From Armigeres subalbatus (lineage: Eukaryota; Arthropoda; Insecta; Diptera; Culicidae), in contig NW_026943174.1 in the NCBI RefSeq assembly GCF_024139115.2, forward strand, positions 150,812 through 214,811: a DNA stretch of 64,000 nucleotides, given 5' to 3'. Numbering within the stretch: the first letter of the stretch is position 1; the number at the start of each line of letters is the position of its first letter. Of the stretch, positions 23,201-35,080 are shown piece by piece. The notes under the pieces are model-generated. The model was not told the origin of the DNA, did no database searches, and saw only the letters and a program-made list of their open reading frames with translations. The position numbers and the translations under genes are program-made.

Positions 23201-23985
23201 AATTTTCGTGAAATCGCTGATTCTTGAGGAATTAGCTAAGTGCTTGGAAAAAATCGAAAGAATTCCTATACTAATATCCGGATAAATAATTTCCAGAATA
23301 ATTAATTTGTGTACAACTTTCAGGAGAATCCTTGGAGGAATTTTGGTGGAATTTCTGGTAGAACACCCAGAGGAAGATTTCACAATTTTTCCAAAAGAAG
23401 CTCTTCAAGAATTCTTGGACATTTTTCCGGAAGACTCCCCGGGAGGTGGGCTTAGTGGAATTTAATGTAAATTTTGGAAAAAAATTAGAAGAAATATCTG
23501 AAGAGTCCTCGTGGTAATTTCTGTAGAGTTTGCGAAGTAATTTAATAAATGTTTCTGGAGAAGCTCCAGAATGAATTCCAGGAGAAATTCTTTAAAATAT
23601 TTAATAACCTGAGCAGCACGCTTGTCACATCTAAGTTTCTGTGACTTATTTATGAGCAAATCAAGTCAAATTGGAGATGCTGCAACCAAATCAGTCAGAA
23701 CTGTTCTGTCAGAAGGTACAGGAATTCTTTGGAATATCCTGAGCAAACATTCTGAAGCATTCATAGAAACTTCCGAGGATTCAGAAGGACTTTTGATCGA
23801 AAGAATTTTAAGGGCACTTCTGGATGAATTTCTGAGGATTTTTTAATTTAATTTGATTGCGGAAGGAGCTGTAATTGAATTCTAATTGTGATGAACAAAT
23901 GTGTCATGTAACGATTTTGAGTGATTTTAATGGAAGTAGTGTGGCGAAACAGAATTGTCATCTAAGAAGATCTAGAAAGAGGTCG
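23201..23985. repeat. Degenerate version of the 24-bp minisatellite
   Basis: Scattered 'cttggaggaatttt', 'ccagaggaagatttc', 'ccaggagaaattc' and similar phrases lead into the ordered minisatellite downstream. No gene is visible. Confidence 0.5.
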
Positions 23986-25155
23986 CTCTGAGGAATTCTG
24001 GAGGAACTGCGGAGGAATTCCTGGAGGAACTTCGAGAATTCCTGAGGAACTTCCGGAGGAATTCTGGAGGAACTTCGAGGAATTCCTGAGAACTCGGAGG
24101 AATTCCTGGAGGAACTTCCGGAGAATTCTGAGGAACTCCGGAGGAATTCCAGGAACTTCTGGAGGAATTCTGGAGGAACTTCCGGAGGAATTCCTGAGGA
24201 ACTTCCGGAGGAATTCTGGAGGAACTTCCGAGGAATTCCGAGGAACTCTGGAGGAATTCCTGGAGGGCTCGGAGGAATTCCTGAGGAACCGGAGGAATTC
24301 CTGAGGAACTTCCGGAGGAATTCCTGAGGAACTTCCGGAGGAATTCTGGAGGAACTTCGAGGAATTCCTGAGGAACTTCGGAGGAATTCCTGGAGAACTT
24401 CGGAGGAATTCCTGGAGGAACTCCGGAGGAATTCCTGGAGGAACTTCGAGGAATTCCTGGAGGAACTTCCGGAGGAATTCCTGAGGAACTTCCGGAGAAT
24501 TCTGGAGGAACTTCCGGAGGAATTCCTGGAGGAACTTCGGAGGAATTCCTGGAGGAACTTCCGGAGGAATTCCTGGAAGAACTTCCGGAGGAATTCCTGA
24601 GGAACTTCCGGAGAATTCCTGGAGGAACTGATACCTGGAGGAATTCGGAGAATTCCTGAGGAACTTCCGGAGGAATTCTGGAGGAACTCTGAGGAATTGG
24701 AACTTCCGGAGGAATTCTGGAGGAATCTGGAACCTGGAGGAATTCTGAGGAACTTCCGGAGGAATTCCGAGAATCCGGGAATTCCTGAGAACTTCCGGAG
24801 GAATTCCTGGAGGAACTTCGGAGGAATTCCTGGAGGAACTTCGGGGAATTCCTGGAGGAACTGGGAATTCCTGGAGGAACTTCCAGGAATCTCCTGGAGG
24901 AATTCGAGGAACTTCCGAGGAATTCCTGAGGAACTTCGGAGGAATTCCTGGAGGAACTTCGAGGAATTCCTGGGAACTTCGGAGGAATTCCTGGAGGAAC
25001 TTCGGAGGAATTCCGAGGAACTTCCGGAAGAATTCCTGGAGGAACTTCTGAGGAATTCTGGAGGAACTTCCGAGGAGAATTCCTGGAGGAACTTCCGGAG
25101 GAATTTGGAGGAACTTCCGGAGGAATTCCTGGAGGAACTTCCGAGGAATTCCTAG
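23986..25155 (+). repeat. 24-bp minisatellite GGAACTTCCGGAGGAATTCC(TGGA)
   Basis: About 48 units of 24 bp (ggaacttccggaggaattcc plus tgga), many with one to three bases missing. Each unit contains EcoRI-like GAATTC and the dyad TTCCGGA. 24 is divisible by 3, so long frames arise, e.g. 24697-25155, reading repeats of EELPEEFL or GGIPGGTS in different frames. The frame switches confirm it is not a conserved protein. Confidence 0.95.
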
Positions 25156-25680
25156 TGGAGAAAAATTGTCTAGCTTCCTAGCTCACCTCTCATCTATATC
25201 CATTCCTAGAGATTGGCATCTCTGTTTACTAATTCGATTAAGAGAGAGGACAAAAAGGCGAGAGGTGTAGGAAAGAGGAATGGAATTAGGGAGGCGGTAA
25301 ACTGGTGGAAAAAGGGAGGTCGATTGTGAACGGGGAGAAAGCAAAGGTGTATCTCGGCGATAGAACAGTTTGGTGGTTTTGTGGACTGGGTTGATGAAAG
25401 TTAAAAAACGTGGAGAAGCACTGGTAGCGTTGGAAACGCTTTAGTGGGACGGAAATAACAGCCCTTGTTCATGCCCTGAGAGTAAGGTGAAGGCCGTTCG
25501 AAGCAGCACACAAGTGAAGAACCCGAACTGTGCGTGTGGCTTTGAGACCAAGAAAAGTGGACGTGGCGAGCTCACAGGCTGGTGGCGGACAAGCCCTTTC
25601 TTGTTAAATCTGCTGTGCATATGCACAGCACATGTTTCGAAATGGACAAATTGATAGGAAATTTGCGAAAAGAATGCACG
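25156..25680. other. Unassigned stretch after the minisatellite
   Basis: Purine-rich plus strand at 25230-25350, no domain. A 102-codon minus frame at 25441-25749 has no recognisable motif. Confidence 0.45.
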
Positions 25681-25682
25681 TG

Positions 25683-25750
25683 CCTTGGAGGGACTCGAAC
25701 TCATCCTCCTACTCTCTGGATAGGCGTGATATCCTACACAAAAGACCACT
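25683..25750 (-). mobile_element. tRNA-like segment, probably a SINE head
   Basis: On the minus strand the stretch has GAGTTCGAGTCCCTCC, a good B box/T-loop, preceded about 45 bp upstream by a TGGTCTTTTGTGTAGGATAT head. No complete cloverleaf with matching acceptor stem is evident by eye, so I read it as a tRNA-derived SINE head or tRNA pseudogene. Confidence 0.45.
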
Positions 25751-25809
25751 AAAGGTCACGTTTGCGAAAAGCCATCGAAAGAGTACCACTCTCCAGAGGC
25801 TCTTTTTTA

Positions 25810-25897
25810 ATTGAATATCTTTCGGATGCTTGATTTGTCCCAACAGTACAAGCATATGTGGAGACTGGACAAATCAAGCATCCGAAAGATATTCAAT
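25810..25897. repeat. Perfect 31-bp-arm hairpin
   Basis: 25810-25840 and 25867-25897 are perfect reverse complements (31 of 31), starting ATTGAATATCTTTCGGATGC, with a 26-base loop. Likely a small foldback element or MITE. Confidence 0.95.
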
Positions 25898-26519
25898 AAA
25901 AAGAAGCTAACTCCGTGAGTGCTGAGTTGCCGAATATATGCAATTAAAAGCCTTTCGATATTTTCGAGCCACATGTGGTGGTGTGTGGCAACCAGCTTTG
26001 AGGTGCGGACTGCTGTCAAGTCCGGAGGATTACCCGCTCACGCAGTCTTATATCTGATTGTTGCTGCCCCATTCACGAGCCTGGGGACGTCACCCGCGAA
26101 AGTGTATCGCCCTACAGAATTCCCAGCTACATCGTCGGATCCAAGGCCAAAAAACAGCTCCAGGTGTCAGCTCCAGTGGAGACAGAGAACAACCAGGATC
26201 CTCCCTTCCCCCTCTGGAAAGGCGTATACAGGGGCGAGCTCATAGGCTGATGACCGCAATCCCTACGATATTGTCGTTTCACAGTGGTGGGTGTCTGGCA
26301 ACCGACGTTTTGGAGGTGAGGCTCTGGGGAGGTGGGATCATCTACATTCTATGCTGCGGAACGGAACCCTCGTACATCGTCACGCCGGTGATCCAGTACT
26401 GGCAAGTAACCGTCTATGATTTCTCCTCTCTCGCATGCTCATGGGCCCCGACGAACATCCTTACCAATGCAACGACAACGTCAAATGTACTTAACTTTGA
26501 GTAGTGTGCATTGAGGAAA
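25898..26519. other. Unassigned, with a weak internal duplication
   Basis: 'cgatattttcgagccacatg tggtggtgtgtggcaacc' at about 25957 resembles 'cgatattgtcgtttcacagt ggtgggtgtctggcaacc' at about 26263, hinting at an old ~310-bp duplication. Frames at 25919-26245 and 26058-26504 show no domain. It may be an eroded transposable element. Confidence 0.4.
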
Positions 26520-26780
26520 CTCTTGAAGGCAGGTTGTTCAGCGGTGGCGGCGTTTTTAACGTGTCTTTGAAAAGGTATTTCGATCGTTACTTCGGAACGC
26601 AATGACCGATCTAATTTATTTCAAGCGGCAAAGATAGACTGAATTCTTCTATCACTTGATTTAATTTAATTATAGAGAATGGGGTTTCAGCCTTGAGCAA
26701 AGGCGTAGGATTGCCAATCCGGAAATGTCGAGTTCGCTTTTCGGTCTGGTCTAGGATATTTTCGGGTTGAAACATTCTCG

Positions 26781-26825
26781 ACTGGCCAAGTCCAGTTGGA
26801 ATGTAGAGCCATTGAAGAAGACCCA
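26781..26825 (+). mobile_element. SINE 3' tail fragment
   Basis: 'ggccaagtccagttggaatg' then 'gccattgaagaaga' matches 8590-8637. Confidence 0.5.
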
Positions 26826-27376
26826 TTGAATGAGAACAGATTTCGTGAAACATTTGAATTTCCGTGGACTTTTAAAGAATTTTCAGTGAGAACTTAGAAG
26901 AATTTTCTGTATAAAATAAGGATGATTTATGATGAAAATTATGAGGAACTTCTCGTCTAAATTAAATAGAATAGAAATTGAAAATTCAGTACAATCGTGG
27001 ACATTTATAATAATTTCTGTATGGAGAAAAAAGAAAATGCTCCAAAATTTGACCGAAAATTATTTCTAATTTCATCAAGTTTTTTTCCTAAGTTCATGCT
27101 TGAAAATCTTCTGAACTCCACAATTTTAATTTTCAAGTAAATAATTAATTTCTAGAAAATACTTACGAATGTCGACAACAAATTGAAATTGTTCTTGAAT
27201 GAATATTTCAGAATTTCTACGGTAAATTTTACAATCTTATTAAAGAAATTTAAAAAATTCACAAAAATCCAGTGGAATTTTAATTAAAGACACAGTAGTA
27301 AATTCAGAGGAAACTTGTTACAAACTGTAGTTAAATTCTTCCTTGGATTTCTATGGTAATTCTTCTAGAAATTTTT

Positions 27377-27550
27377 GAACTGTCTCATTTGAAGAATTAA
27401 ACTGAAATTAAACTTAAACTAACATTTCAGTAATCGAATAACCCTGCTAGCAAAGCAAGATGCTTCTGACAGATATCGAAAAAAAAATCATCGATGTCCT
27501 ATTGGAATTGCTTGGTAGCACCAGCCATTCTTATAAATAAGACAGATCCT
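27377..27550. mobile_element. TWA-type MITE, damaged copy
   Basis: The stretch shares 'taaactgaaattaaacttaa', 'gaataaccctgct', 'gatatcgaa' and 'ggtagcaccagccat' with the intact copy at 57570-57797. The left end 'ctgtctcatttgaagaatta' and the right end 'aagacagatcct' are inverted, but the right side is deleted. Confidence 0.7.
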
Positions 27551-28363
27551 GAGAATTTCTCTATGAATTAAAAAAAATCGTTCTGGAATTCTTTTCAAAT
27601 ACCTTATGAAGTTCTTCCAGGAATTTATCCAGAAGTTTCAAGATTTCCCGAAAAAAAATATTCCAGGAGTCTTCCAGAAGGTCCTTCAGATATTCCTCCA
27701 AAAGTTCCATTAGAATTATCCTAAAGTTCCATCAGAAAATCCTTTAGTTTGTTCTAGTATTTCAAGGTAAATAAAATAAGTTCGAAGTATTCACGTGGAA
27801 ATTCAGGTAAAAATTCGGAAGCATGTTCTCTTAAATTCTAACAATTTGAATGTTAAAAACTTTTCACATCTATAAAACAAGATGAATAAATTTACAAACT
27901 TATTGGATTTTAAAATTTCACGCTGATAATCATAATTTTAATTGAAGACATTTGAAGACATTTTTACTCGACTGTGAAGACATTTAAAAATCACCTGGCA
28001 GTGCTAGTCGCTTGTTACACGGATTTTCGAGATTTATTTATCAATCGACTCGGAAGCTCTCTACCAATTTGCCAGTTTTATTGAAAATATTGATTATGAA
28101 CGTTAAACTATTGAAAATTAACATGAAGCGCTTCATTTGAATAAACATTTAATCGCTAAAATGTAGGCCAACACTTTGAAATGCATTATCCACACTATGT
28201 CGAATCCAACAGATAGATTCGAGAAAGGTATTCTCGCCATTGGGGCATTAATTTGGGGTTTTCGAATGAAAATTTAAGTGATCGTGTTCAACACTCTTCA
28301 TATTTTGAGCTACGCCAGTTTTGTTCGAAACCAGTCAAATTAATTATCTTATAATATTCGTGG

Positions 28364-28740
28364 AGGACCAACGCGCACTGGGAGTTTTCGAAAGGAAAGT
28401 GTTTCGTACCATCTATGGTGGGTTGCAGATGGCGGACGGTACGTGGAGAAGGCGAATGAACCACGAGGCATCAGCTGTGGGAGAACCATCCATCGTTCAC
28501 ACCGCGAAAATCGGAAGACTGCGAGGGCACGTAGCCAGAATGTCGGACAGTAATCCGTGAAAATGGTTCTCGACAACGATCCGACGGGAACAAGAAGGCG
28601 AGGGTACAGCGGAAGGTGGATCGATCAGGTGGAGACGACGCGGACCCTCCGCAGACTGCGTGGTTGGCGACAGCCATGAACCGAGCTGAATGGAAGTATT
28701 TATGGCAGCACAGGCACTCCGGCCTTAGTCTGAAGATAAA
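28364..28740 (+). pseudogene. LINE ORF2 C-terminal remnant
   Basis: This is the last part of a non-LTR retrotransposon ORF2. It reads RALGVFERKVFRTIYGG, then DGTWRRRMNHE, SIVHTAKIGRLRGHVARMSD, and after a frameshift KMVLDNDPTGTRRRGYSGRW with IDQVE. The 'ERKVLRTIYGG...RRRMNHEL...GHVARM...GTRRRG' order is characteristic of the C terminus of a LINE family common in insects, probably the same family as 1745-2300. The 5' nine-tenths is missing; truncation at the 5' end is usual for LINEs. Confidence 0.88.
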
Positions 28741-31700
28741 TAATAATATTCAAGCATGATGGCATACTGCTATCAAGCCTTGGCCAGTCGTGCTTGTACA
28801 TAACCTTTATGATTTTTCTTTATATTTTATGGATCTTGTCATCTACTACGAACTACCAATAATATCAATAATTATTAATCCAAAACATGAGTCACTATAT
28901 ATGAGTCTTATGTCGAAAGGGTTTGTTGTGAAAAAAAAATAGCCAGATCAAATATTTTTTGGATCTCGCTAAAACAGTGAGCAAAAGTCTATACATTTGC
29001 ACATTGTACTTCAAAATTTCAAATTTAGATGGATTCATGAGGTTTTCAAATCAATGACTATACCACAATATTACGCAAGTTGTTTAAAGTGCCGAGCAGC
29101 TGACGCTAACATCACCATTACAGTAAATCACGACGAAAGCATGAGTTGCATAACTGAGATCCTGTTTCAACATAACATAGACACTGCTCATAAAAATAAC
29201 CACCAGGTGCTCGAAACCATTACAAACGACGGTTTATTTATAATCAAACAAACATCCCTCGCGATTTCCATCGCCGAATGAGTGGAATTGCATTCCACAG
29301 AGCAGCCGTCAGCCAGCTTAGCATAGGTGAGTAATGCGTCCTAATGTTTCGCGAACTCGGCAGCGCAGTAGCCGGAGCCGTACCGCACCCATACCACAAC
29401 CGGGTGGACTGGATCGAAGATCAACTCGAATAAACATCTTTATTACTAAACTTTCGATTTCGTTACGTTTCAATTTCATTCACACTCTCACTCTCTCCGG
29501 GGCCACCCTTGCCTTGCCGAAGTTCGAACCTGGCCGTCCGTCCGCTGCTAAGTTGTGCTCGGAATAGGAAAACCGGCTCGATTAGATCCTTGTTTTGCCT
29601 TGCTGCGCGCCATCGAGGACGGTTGCTGCTTGTCTTCCTTTCCGCGACCAGTGCAGAAAGCATACCGACATATGTGAAGAGTTGTTCATGCAGAATGGAG
29701 GCCCAAGGGATAGTCCATGATCAGGAACTTATTTTAATAAACCAAACCAATGAAATAAACAGTCCAGGAGTTTCAAAGAATCCGAGATTTTATAAATATC
29801 CATCCCATCCGCATCAAATTCCACCGCTAACGGCATTTGTGCGGCCAGGCCAGACTCCTGAACTCAGTAGCGCTCGAACCAAGTTCAATCGCCATCATCG
29901 AACAGCAATAGACATTAGAGTAGAGACATTCGCACATGGAGTGGTACGACCAAATATCAACGAACGGGAAGGCATACACGGTGAATAAAACTCGATTAGC
30001 ATCACCATACGTGAACGTGGCTGGCTGGTGAGGAGCACCTTATAGGTTTCGTCTTGATGCTTCCTCGCGTGCCTCTCTTTGTAACGCACCAAGTTTTTAT
30101 GGAATCATTAGCCGGTAATAACATCATCGTTATCTTCGGCAGAGGTTTTTTACATTTGCCGATTAGGCAACTCGGCACACCGGTTTAAGACCGCGCTTTG
30201 AGCTTGAGGAAAGTTATGCTACCGATGGACTGCACGACTGGAAGTTCCGTTGAGTTGTACAGCAAGTAGAAAAGCAAACACTCGTCACGTTGCCCAGATC
30301 CACGCATTTGCACCGTAGCCTTGCCCGTGCGAGATTCGTGGAGACTTGGACTAACATCGAACAACATCCCGTACCTGATGTTCAACTAACCGTTTAGGGC
30401 CTGCAGCAGATTCAACATTGACGAGCCCTGTGTAAAAACTAAATCACGCCGAGTGGATGGGTAATATTTTTCCTAAATTTTAAATTGTTTGAAATGCTTA
30501 CTGAACTGGCGAGCAGCGAACGGTCAACAAGATGCGGACACACAAGCGCGCAATTATGATGAGGTATTCTGAGGGCCCATCGCCGTAATCATCCATTGCT
30601 GCGCAGCGCATTACATCTGGTCAGTTGAAAATATTTTCAGCCCGGTGATTGTAAGCTGTCTGTCGGTAGAGAAAAACCGGACTGATACAATCATGCTCGG
30701 CGGCTGGTTTAAGGAAAGTGAAAATGCTTTTTGTTTTTGTGAAATCCATAAAAAAGGCATCAATAATGTTACTGTAGCTGCTGGCGTATTCAATCAGTTT
30801 CGTTTAAAGAGCGGGTCGATATCCAGATGACCCTTCGGATATTTACTGCAATCGGTGTTCGATTACGTGTAGCGAACTTGAAGAGGATTTTCGTTACCTT
30901 ATAATAATTATAATCACTGTCCCAGTTGGCTTCAGCGTGATGGTATACGGTATGCGATTTTATTATGACGAAACAAATACACGAGTTCAATCCTAATCCT
31001 GTGAAACCAACCAACCCTCTTCCTCAAGCTTCCACCAGTAAATCGCACATAATATGGATCAGTATGAAATTGAGGTAGTCGAAGATATAGTTGGAAAGAA
31101 GGTTTAAAATGATAACTAATTCGTTAATAGTTAAATGTAAATCTGCTTAATGTTTTTGAAGCTGGAAATTTAGATGTTGAGAGTTGAAATTGTCAACGTA
31201 TTATATAAAATAATGCTTCAGTATACCTAACTAAAATGGAACCTTTCGAATATTACATCCCTAGTGAGCTGATAAAACATTCGAAACGCGAGCAATTTTA
31301 TACAGCTTAGCAGCTTTCCTCTAGTTAGCCGATAAAAACGTAATTAACAAAAGTCAAGACAAACAGTTGCTCGTCACCGTAGGCTTTCTGGTGGAAAACC
31401 GACAAGCTCGAACACAATGAAATTAATCATTTCCACTGGCGCGTCTTTCATTTTTTTCGTTTTTGACTATGCAACGGTGTTCCTACATCCAAAGGGCCAA
31501 TCTCATAAGAGTGATGAAGATGTTAATCGTTTTAATGCCTTCAATTTCATTTTTCCGATGCCAAAGTCGGTGACTGTGGGAGCGAAGAGTGGATGCACCT
31601 ATCTACTAATGCGGCAATTAGGCACAATTCGTCAGTTGCGTAAGTCTGATATTATGGTGCCTACAAATAAATTAGCAAATCATGTTTTGATAGCCAAAGT

Positions 31701-32690
31701 TATCAAAATATTGAAGTTTCTTAGAAAAACCGCTACACAATTTATTAGCAATAAGAACCAGTGCTGATAAATTTCATCTCATTCATTTTTTGCCCTTAGT
31801 TTTCCATTCCTTCTCAATTGATCAGTGCCTCTATTCAATTGAAAGATTTGATTCTGTCAATTGACACGTCATTCGAATGACTGGTGGTCGAAAAATTGCA
31901 AGAAAAACATTATTGAAGCCGAATTGATAGTTGTGTCAATTGTAGTAAGGATTGTTCCATAAATTGATTCACGGCAGACTGTCAAACTGACATGATATGC
32001 ACCAAAAGTCAATTGAATTAATACTTTTGCTGCTGTCATTTAAATAGGATGAGGCCAAACTGAATCCCAATTTTTTTAAAATATTTTCCAATAATGTATC
32101 TATTATACAGTTTGGAACTCTTTCCGTATCATACTTCAATCAGATTTGAATTACATTTTGTCTGGAATTTCTTATCAGCATTATAAAATGACTTTCCTAT
32201 GCTGTGCTGTAGTATCAGTCAAAGTTAACACCGTCTTGTGTCTTCTTCTTATTTTTACTTGGATTCGTCTATTGGCCTTGACGAAAGCGAGAAAACAAAA
32301 TGGGGGTCAGCTGGTGCTTTTTTATTTCACCCGGCAAGGGATATAGGACGTCAATTTTAAAATGCTTATTAGAGCGTTAAAAGACATTTTAGCCGAAAAT
32401 TGTTCATTTTTTTGAGTTAGAAATTTAATTTACTTTTATATAGGTAACACGAAAGTTGAATTATTTTGATTAAAACACATGTGTAGATTTTTTCAAAATT
32501 CTAACCCTAGGTTTTTAAAAGAGTTCAACATATCATTGTTAATAATATTTTAAAAGCATTTTAAAATATTCTTCCTATACTTCACCATGTTGAAAAACAG
32601 TGATTTCACGCACACGTCCGTCGCCGCTAGATGGCAACAGCGCGGCTGCGTCAAAGCGAATAAGTGAACCCTGATATTTTGTATGTTTTA
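28741..32690. other. Unassigned region, no supported gene
   Basis: The longest stretch without a recognisable repeat. Frames at 28997-29281 (94 aa), 29509-29988 (159 aa), 30645-30830 and 31417-31767 (116 aa) have no domain I can name. The one at 31417 starts MKLIISTGASFIFFVFDYAT, hydrophobic like a signal peptide, but lacks other support. GTGAGT at about 29327 and GTAAGT at about 31638 could be splice donors; I cannot build a gene from them. If the window holds an exon of a host gene, it is most likely here. Confidence 0.35.
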
Positions 32691-32698
32691 TGCACAGA

Positions 32699-33237
32699 CA
32701 GGGCCGGACTTAGCCGGAAGGGGCCCAGGGCCGACAGCTTGTGGGGCCCCAAAATGTACAAAAAGGTTGGTTTTGGTACATAATGCAACGCAATACACCA
32801 GTCAAACAGTTTGACGAACATTGACTCCGCCCCCAAGAAAACGCTTCGGTTGCTGCTTTGTTTGAACGTGTGTGAAGTTGTTCGAACAACCATTTGACAG
32901 TTGGCGGCTCGGTTGGAAAAAATTAAAACTGTTTGATTTTGGTTTGAGTTGTCGGGGGTGGAGTCAAGGTTCGCCGAACATGTTTGAGCATTTGTAGTGA
33001 AGTTGCACAAACCCCCATATATTTTTTGATGGTTGGTGCTCAAGTTGGCGCTTCGGTCGTTCGTGTGTGATATTGTTGGTCGAATGAATTGATTGTTCGT
33101 GCCGCTGTTGGTAAAACTTGATGGATGTTTGAATAAACGAGAGGTGGAGTCAATGTTGGTCAAACTGCTTGACCGTGTATACGTTCCATAAGATTTGTGG
33201 GGGCCCAGGGCCACGCTCCCCCCTAAATCAGGCGCTG
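32699..33237. mobile_element. hAT-type non-autonomous element with 8-bp target duplication
   Basis: The left end is CAGGGCCGGACTTAG; the right end reverse-complements to CAGCGCCTGATTTAG, typical hAT termini. TGCACAGA occurs on both sides (32691-32698 and 33238-33245), an exact 8-bp duplication as made by hAT transposases. GGGGCCC-rich subterminal sequence is present at both ends. A second element fills most of the middle. The 187-codon minus frame here (32651-33214) is therefore not a gene. Confidence 0.92.
32796..33177. mobile_element. TA-flanked MITE nested in the hAT element
   Basis: Inverted ends: CACCAGTCAAACAGTTTGAC and reverse complement CACGGTCAAGCAGTTTGACC, both continuing into 'aacattgactcc', about 35 bp with few mismatches. 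TA is at 32794-32795 and 33178-33179. It inserted into the hAT element after that element arose. Confidence 0.88.
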
Positions 33238-33392
33238 TGCACAGATAAAAATAAAGAAAAGTAAACAGCGCGTAGAACTTAAAATGCGGAATTTTGCGCT
33301 AATCTACACTTAAATGGTCCTCTTCCTAACAAGTTTGCTTATATTTTGCATGCAACACTGACGATTCACGTCAAACATTGTTTACATTTAGG

Positions 33393-33773
33393 CTACACAG
33401 AAAAAATAAAGAATCTAAAAAAAAGTTTAAAGAACTCAACTTTGAGTACCAAGCTCGAATTTTCAACTCAAAAGTAAGTAGTTTTCTCACTCCCTCTCAT
33501 GAATGATATTATAAACAAAGAGAGCTGCATCATCCCAACGTGTGCTGTTCCGTGGAAGAAGCCAAATTTGAGTGGTTTTCACCATAGTCTCGGTTGAGTG
33601 AAAATAACTTAAATTTGAGTTGGTGAAACTTCCTAGTGGGTAAAAATTCAACACAGGAGTAAAGGTAAAGTACTCACCGGATTTTTTCGCATTTTACTTA
33701 CTTTTGGCTTCTTCCACGCAAGGGCGGATTTGAGTGAAAGGAACCATAAAGTGAGTTGTTTCGGGGTTCCGTG
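33393..33773. mobile_element. Candidate MITE with weak ends
   Basis: TA-CACAGAAAAAA on the left and GGGGTTCCGTG-TA on the right are loosely inverted. Inside, 'cgtggaagaagccaaa' (about 33552) is the reverse complement of 'tttggcttcttccacg' (about 33703). The ends are too diverged to be sure. Confidence 0.4.
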
Positions 33774-34340
33774 TATATCCCGTGTGGGATTCAGCCCGGT
33801 GGCATTCCTATCTCACACAATAGGTTTGTTTTGCAGCCAACATTGCGCAACCGTATCCCACTGACAGTTCTGTATTCTAATGAGAATCAAATGGGATGTT
33901 TTTAAACAAATCACATACTACTATGAATTTTACACTGAGATGTTGGCTACAAAAACATGACGTCGTGCCCCGACCTGGTGGGATTACGCTGATAATAAGG
34001 TATTTTATGAGAAGTTTGGCGGCGTCCTGATTATTTACTTGGCATAAATAATGACTGTAACGTTTTACTTTTGATTAGTGTTTTCGATCACTGAAGATTT
34101 ATATTCAGAATACAATGGGATGAATAATCTAGCGACTCGTATTGGAAATCATTTGAAAAACTTTGTTCTAAAGCCTTAGTAACCGAAAAGTAAAACAGGT
34201 AGAATTGATGATGCGACTTATTGGAATGTTCAGCGCGAAATAACCAAACAAACGGGCTTCCACTAATTGTCAAAGTGAGCGATTCCAAGCAACAGCATCA
34301 AAATTTAAGAAAATTTTTAATTCATGATTTTCTATTGAGT
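33774..34340. other. Unassigned stretch
   Basis: No domain. The outermost part of the long-inverted-repeat transposon may begin near 34275 (GAGCGA on the left, and the reverse complement of TCGCTC at 38745-38750 on the right), but that extension is uncertain. Confidence 0.35.
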
Positions 34341-34853
34341 TGAAACTTTGCACAGTTTTTCAATTTCATCTAAATCGTCATTTTTCGATATCAAATCTTC
34401 ATATTGAGTCACGACTAACTTTTCAAAAGGGTGTATGTGAAAATGGTTCAAAAATATTTAAAAGCTGCACAGCAAAACGGAATGTTCGATTGTTATGATT
34501 TTTTCAGCAAAGTTAGACAACTAAATGGTGATTCTTAAGAAAATGTGCAAAAGTAAAAAAATTTTTTTGCCTTTAAAAATATCATTTTGTCACAAAAACT
34601 CAAATATCTCAAAACCCTATCTTTTTTCGAACGTAATTTTTAGGAAAACGGTCCATTATATTAGCTATCTACCATAAAAATTTGGTGATGGTAAACTAAT
34701 AAACAAAAAGTTATGACATTTCAAACATTTCACAATTTTCACATATAGTAAACAAAAAAAATTTCCGTGTATTTTTTTCAAGAATCACTGATTTGATGCT
34801 GATTTAATTGTTAAGGGCCTTGCGTGAGTTAAACAAGTTGTTTGTATGATATT
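34341..34853 (+). repeat. Left long terminal inverted repeat
   Basis: Pairs with 38219-38726. It is AT-rich, with the outer boundary near 'tgaaactttgcacag' and the inner boundary near 'acaagttgtttgtatgatatt'. Confidence 0.88.
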
Positions 34854-35080
34854 CCATATTTATGTATTCATCTATATTATGTATATTATATGTATAAATA
34901 TTATATGTATAAATAAATAAAAATGAATTAATATTATCCTAAGTATTAAATTAAATGTGGCAGTTACACAATGTTGTTATAGAAACTCTAAGAGTTTTGG
35001 GTTTGAATTTTGGTATGGGTTATGATATCATGAAAACAGTTTATTAATACTTATTTTTTATTTATTTTTATTCAATTTTT

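Larger units (their letters stand above)
26520..28320. repeat. GGC-rich head plus degenerate AT-rich dispersed repeat
   Basis: 'gcggtggcggcgttttta' at 26539 and the following degenerate 'aatttctgtatgg', 'ttccaggaatttatccag' phrases repeat the layout of 1-660 and 54164-54560. A MITE (27377-27550) and a SINE tail (26781-26825) are embedded. No gene seen. Confidence 0.5.

Noticed and set aside
22907..23383. 158-codon minus-strand frame
   Set aside because: Lies inside a ~150-bp tandem repeat and shows no domain.
24697..25155. 152-codon frame of EELPEEFL-type repeats
   Set aside because: It is the 24-bp minisatellite read in frame; the frame changes where units lose bases and no start or domain context exists.
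29334..29620. Possible LTR of a retrotransposon
   Set aside because: No TG...CA paired repeats, primer-binding site or gag/pol were found nearby.
32651..33214. 187-codon minus-strand frame
   Set aside because: It spans the hAT element and the nested MITE and has no protein features.
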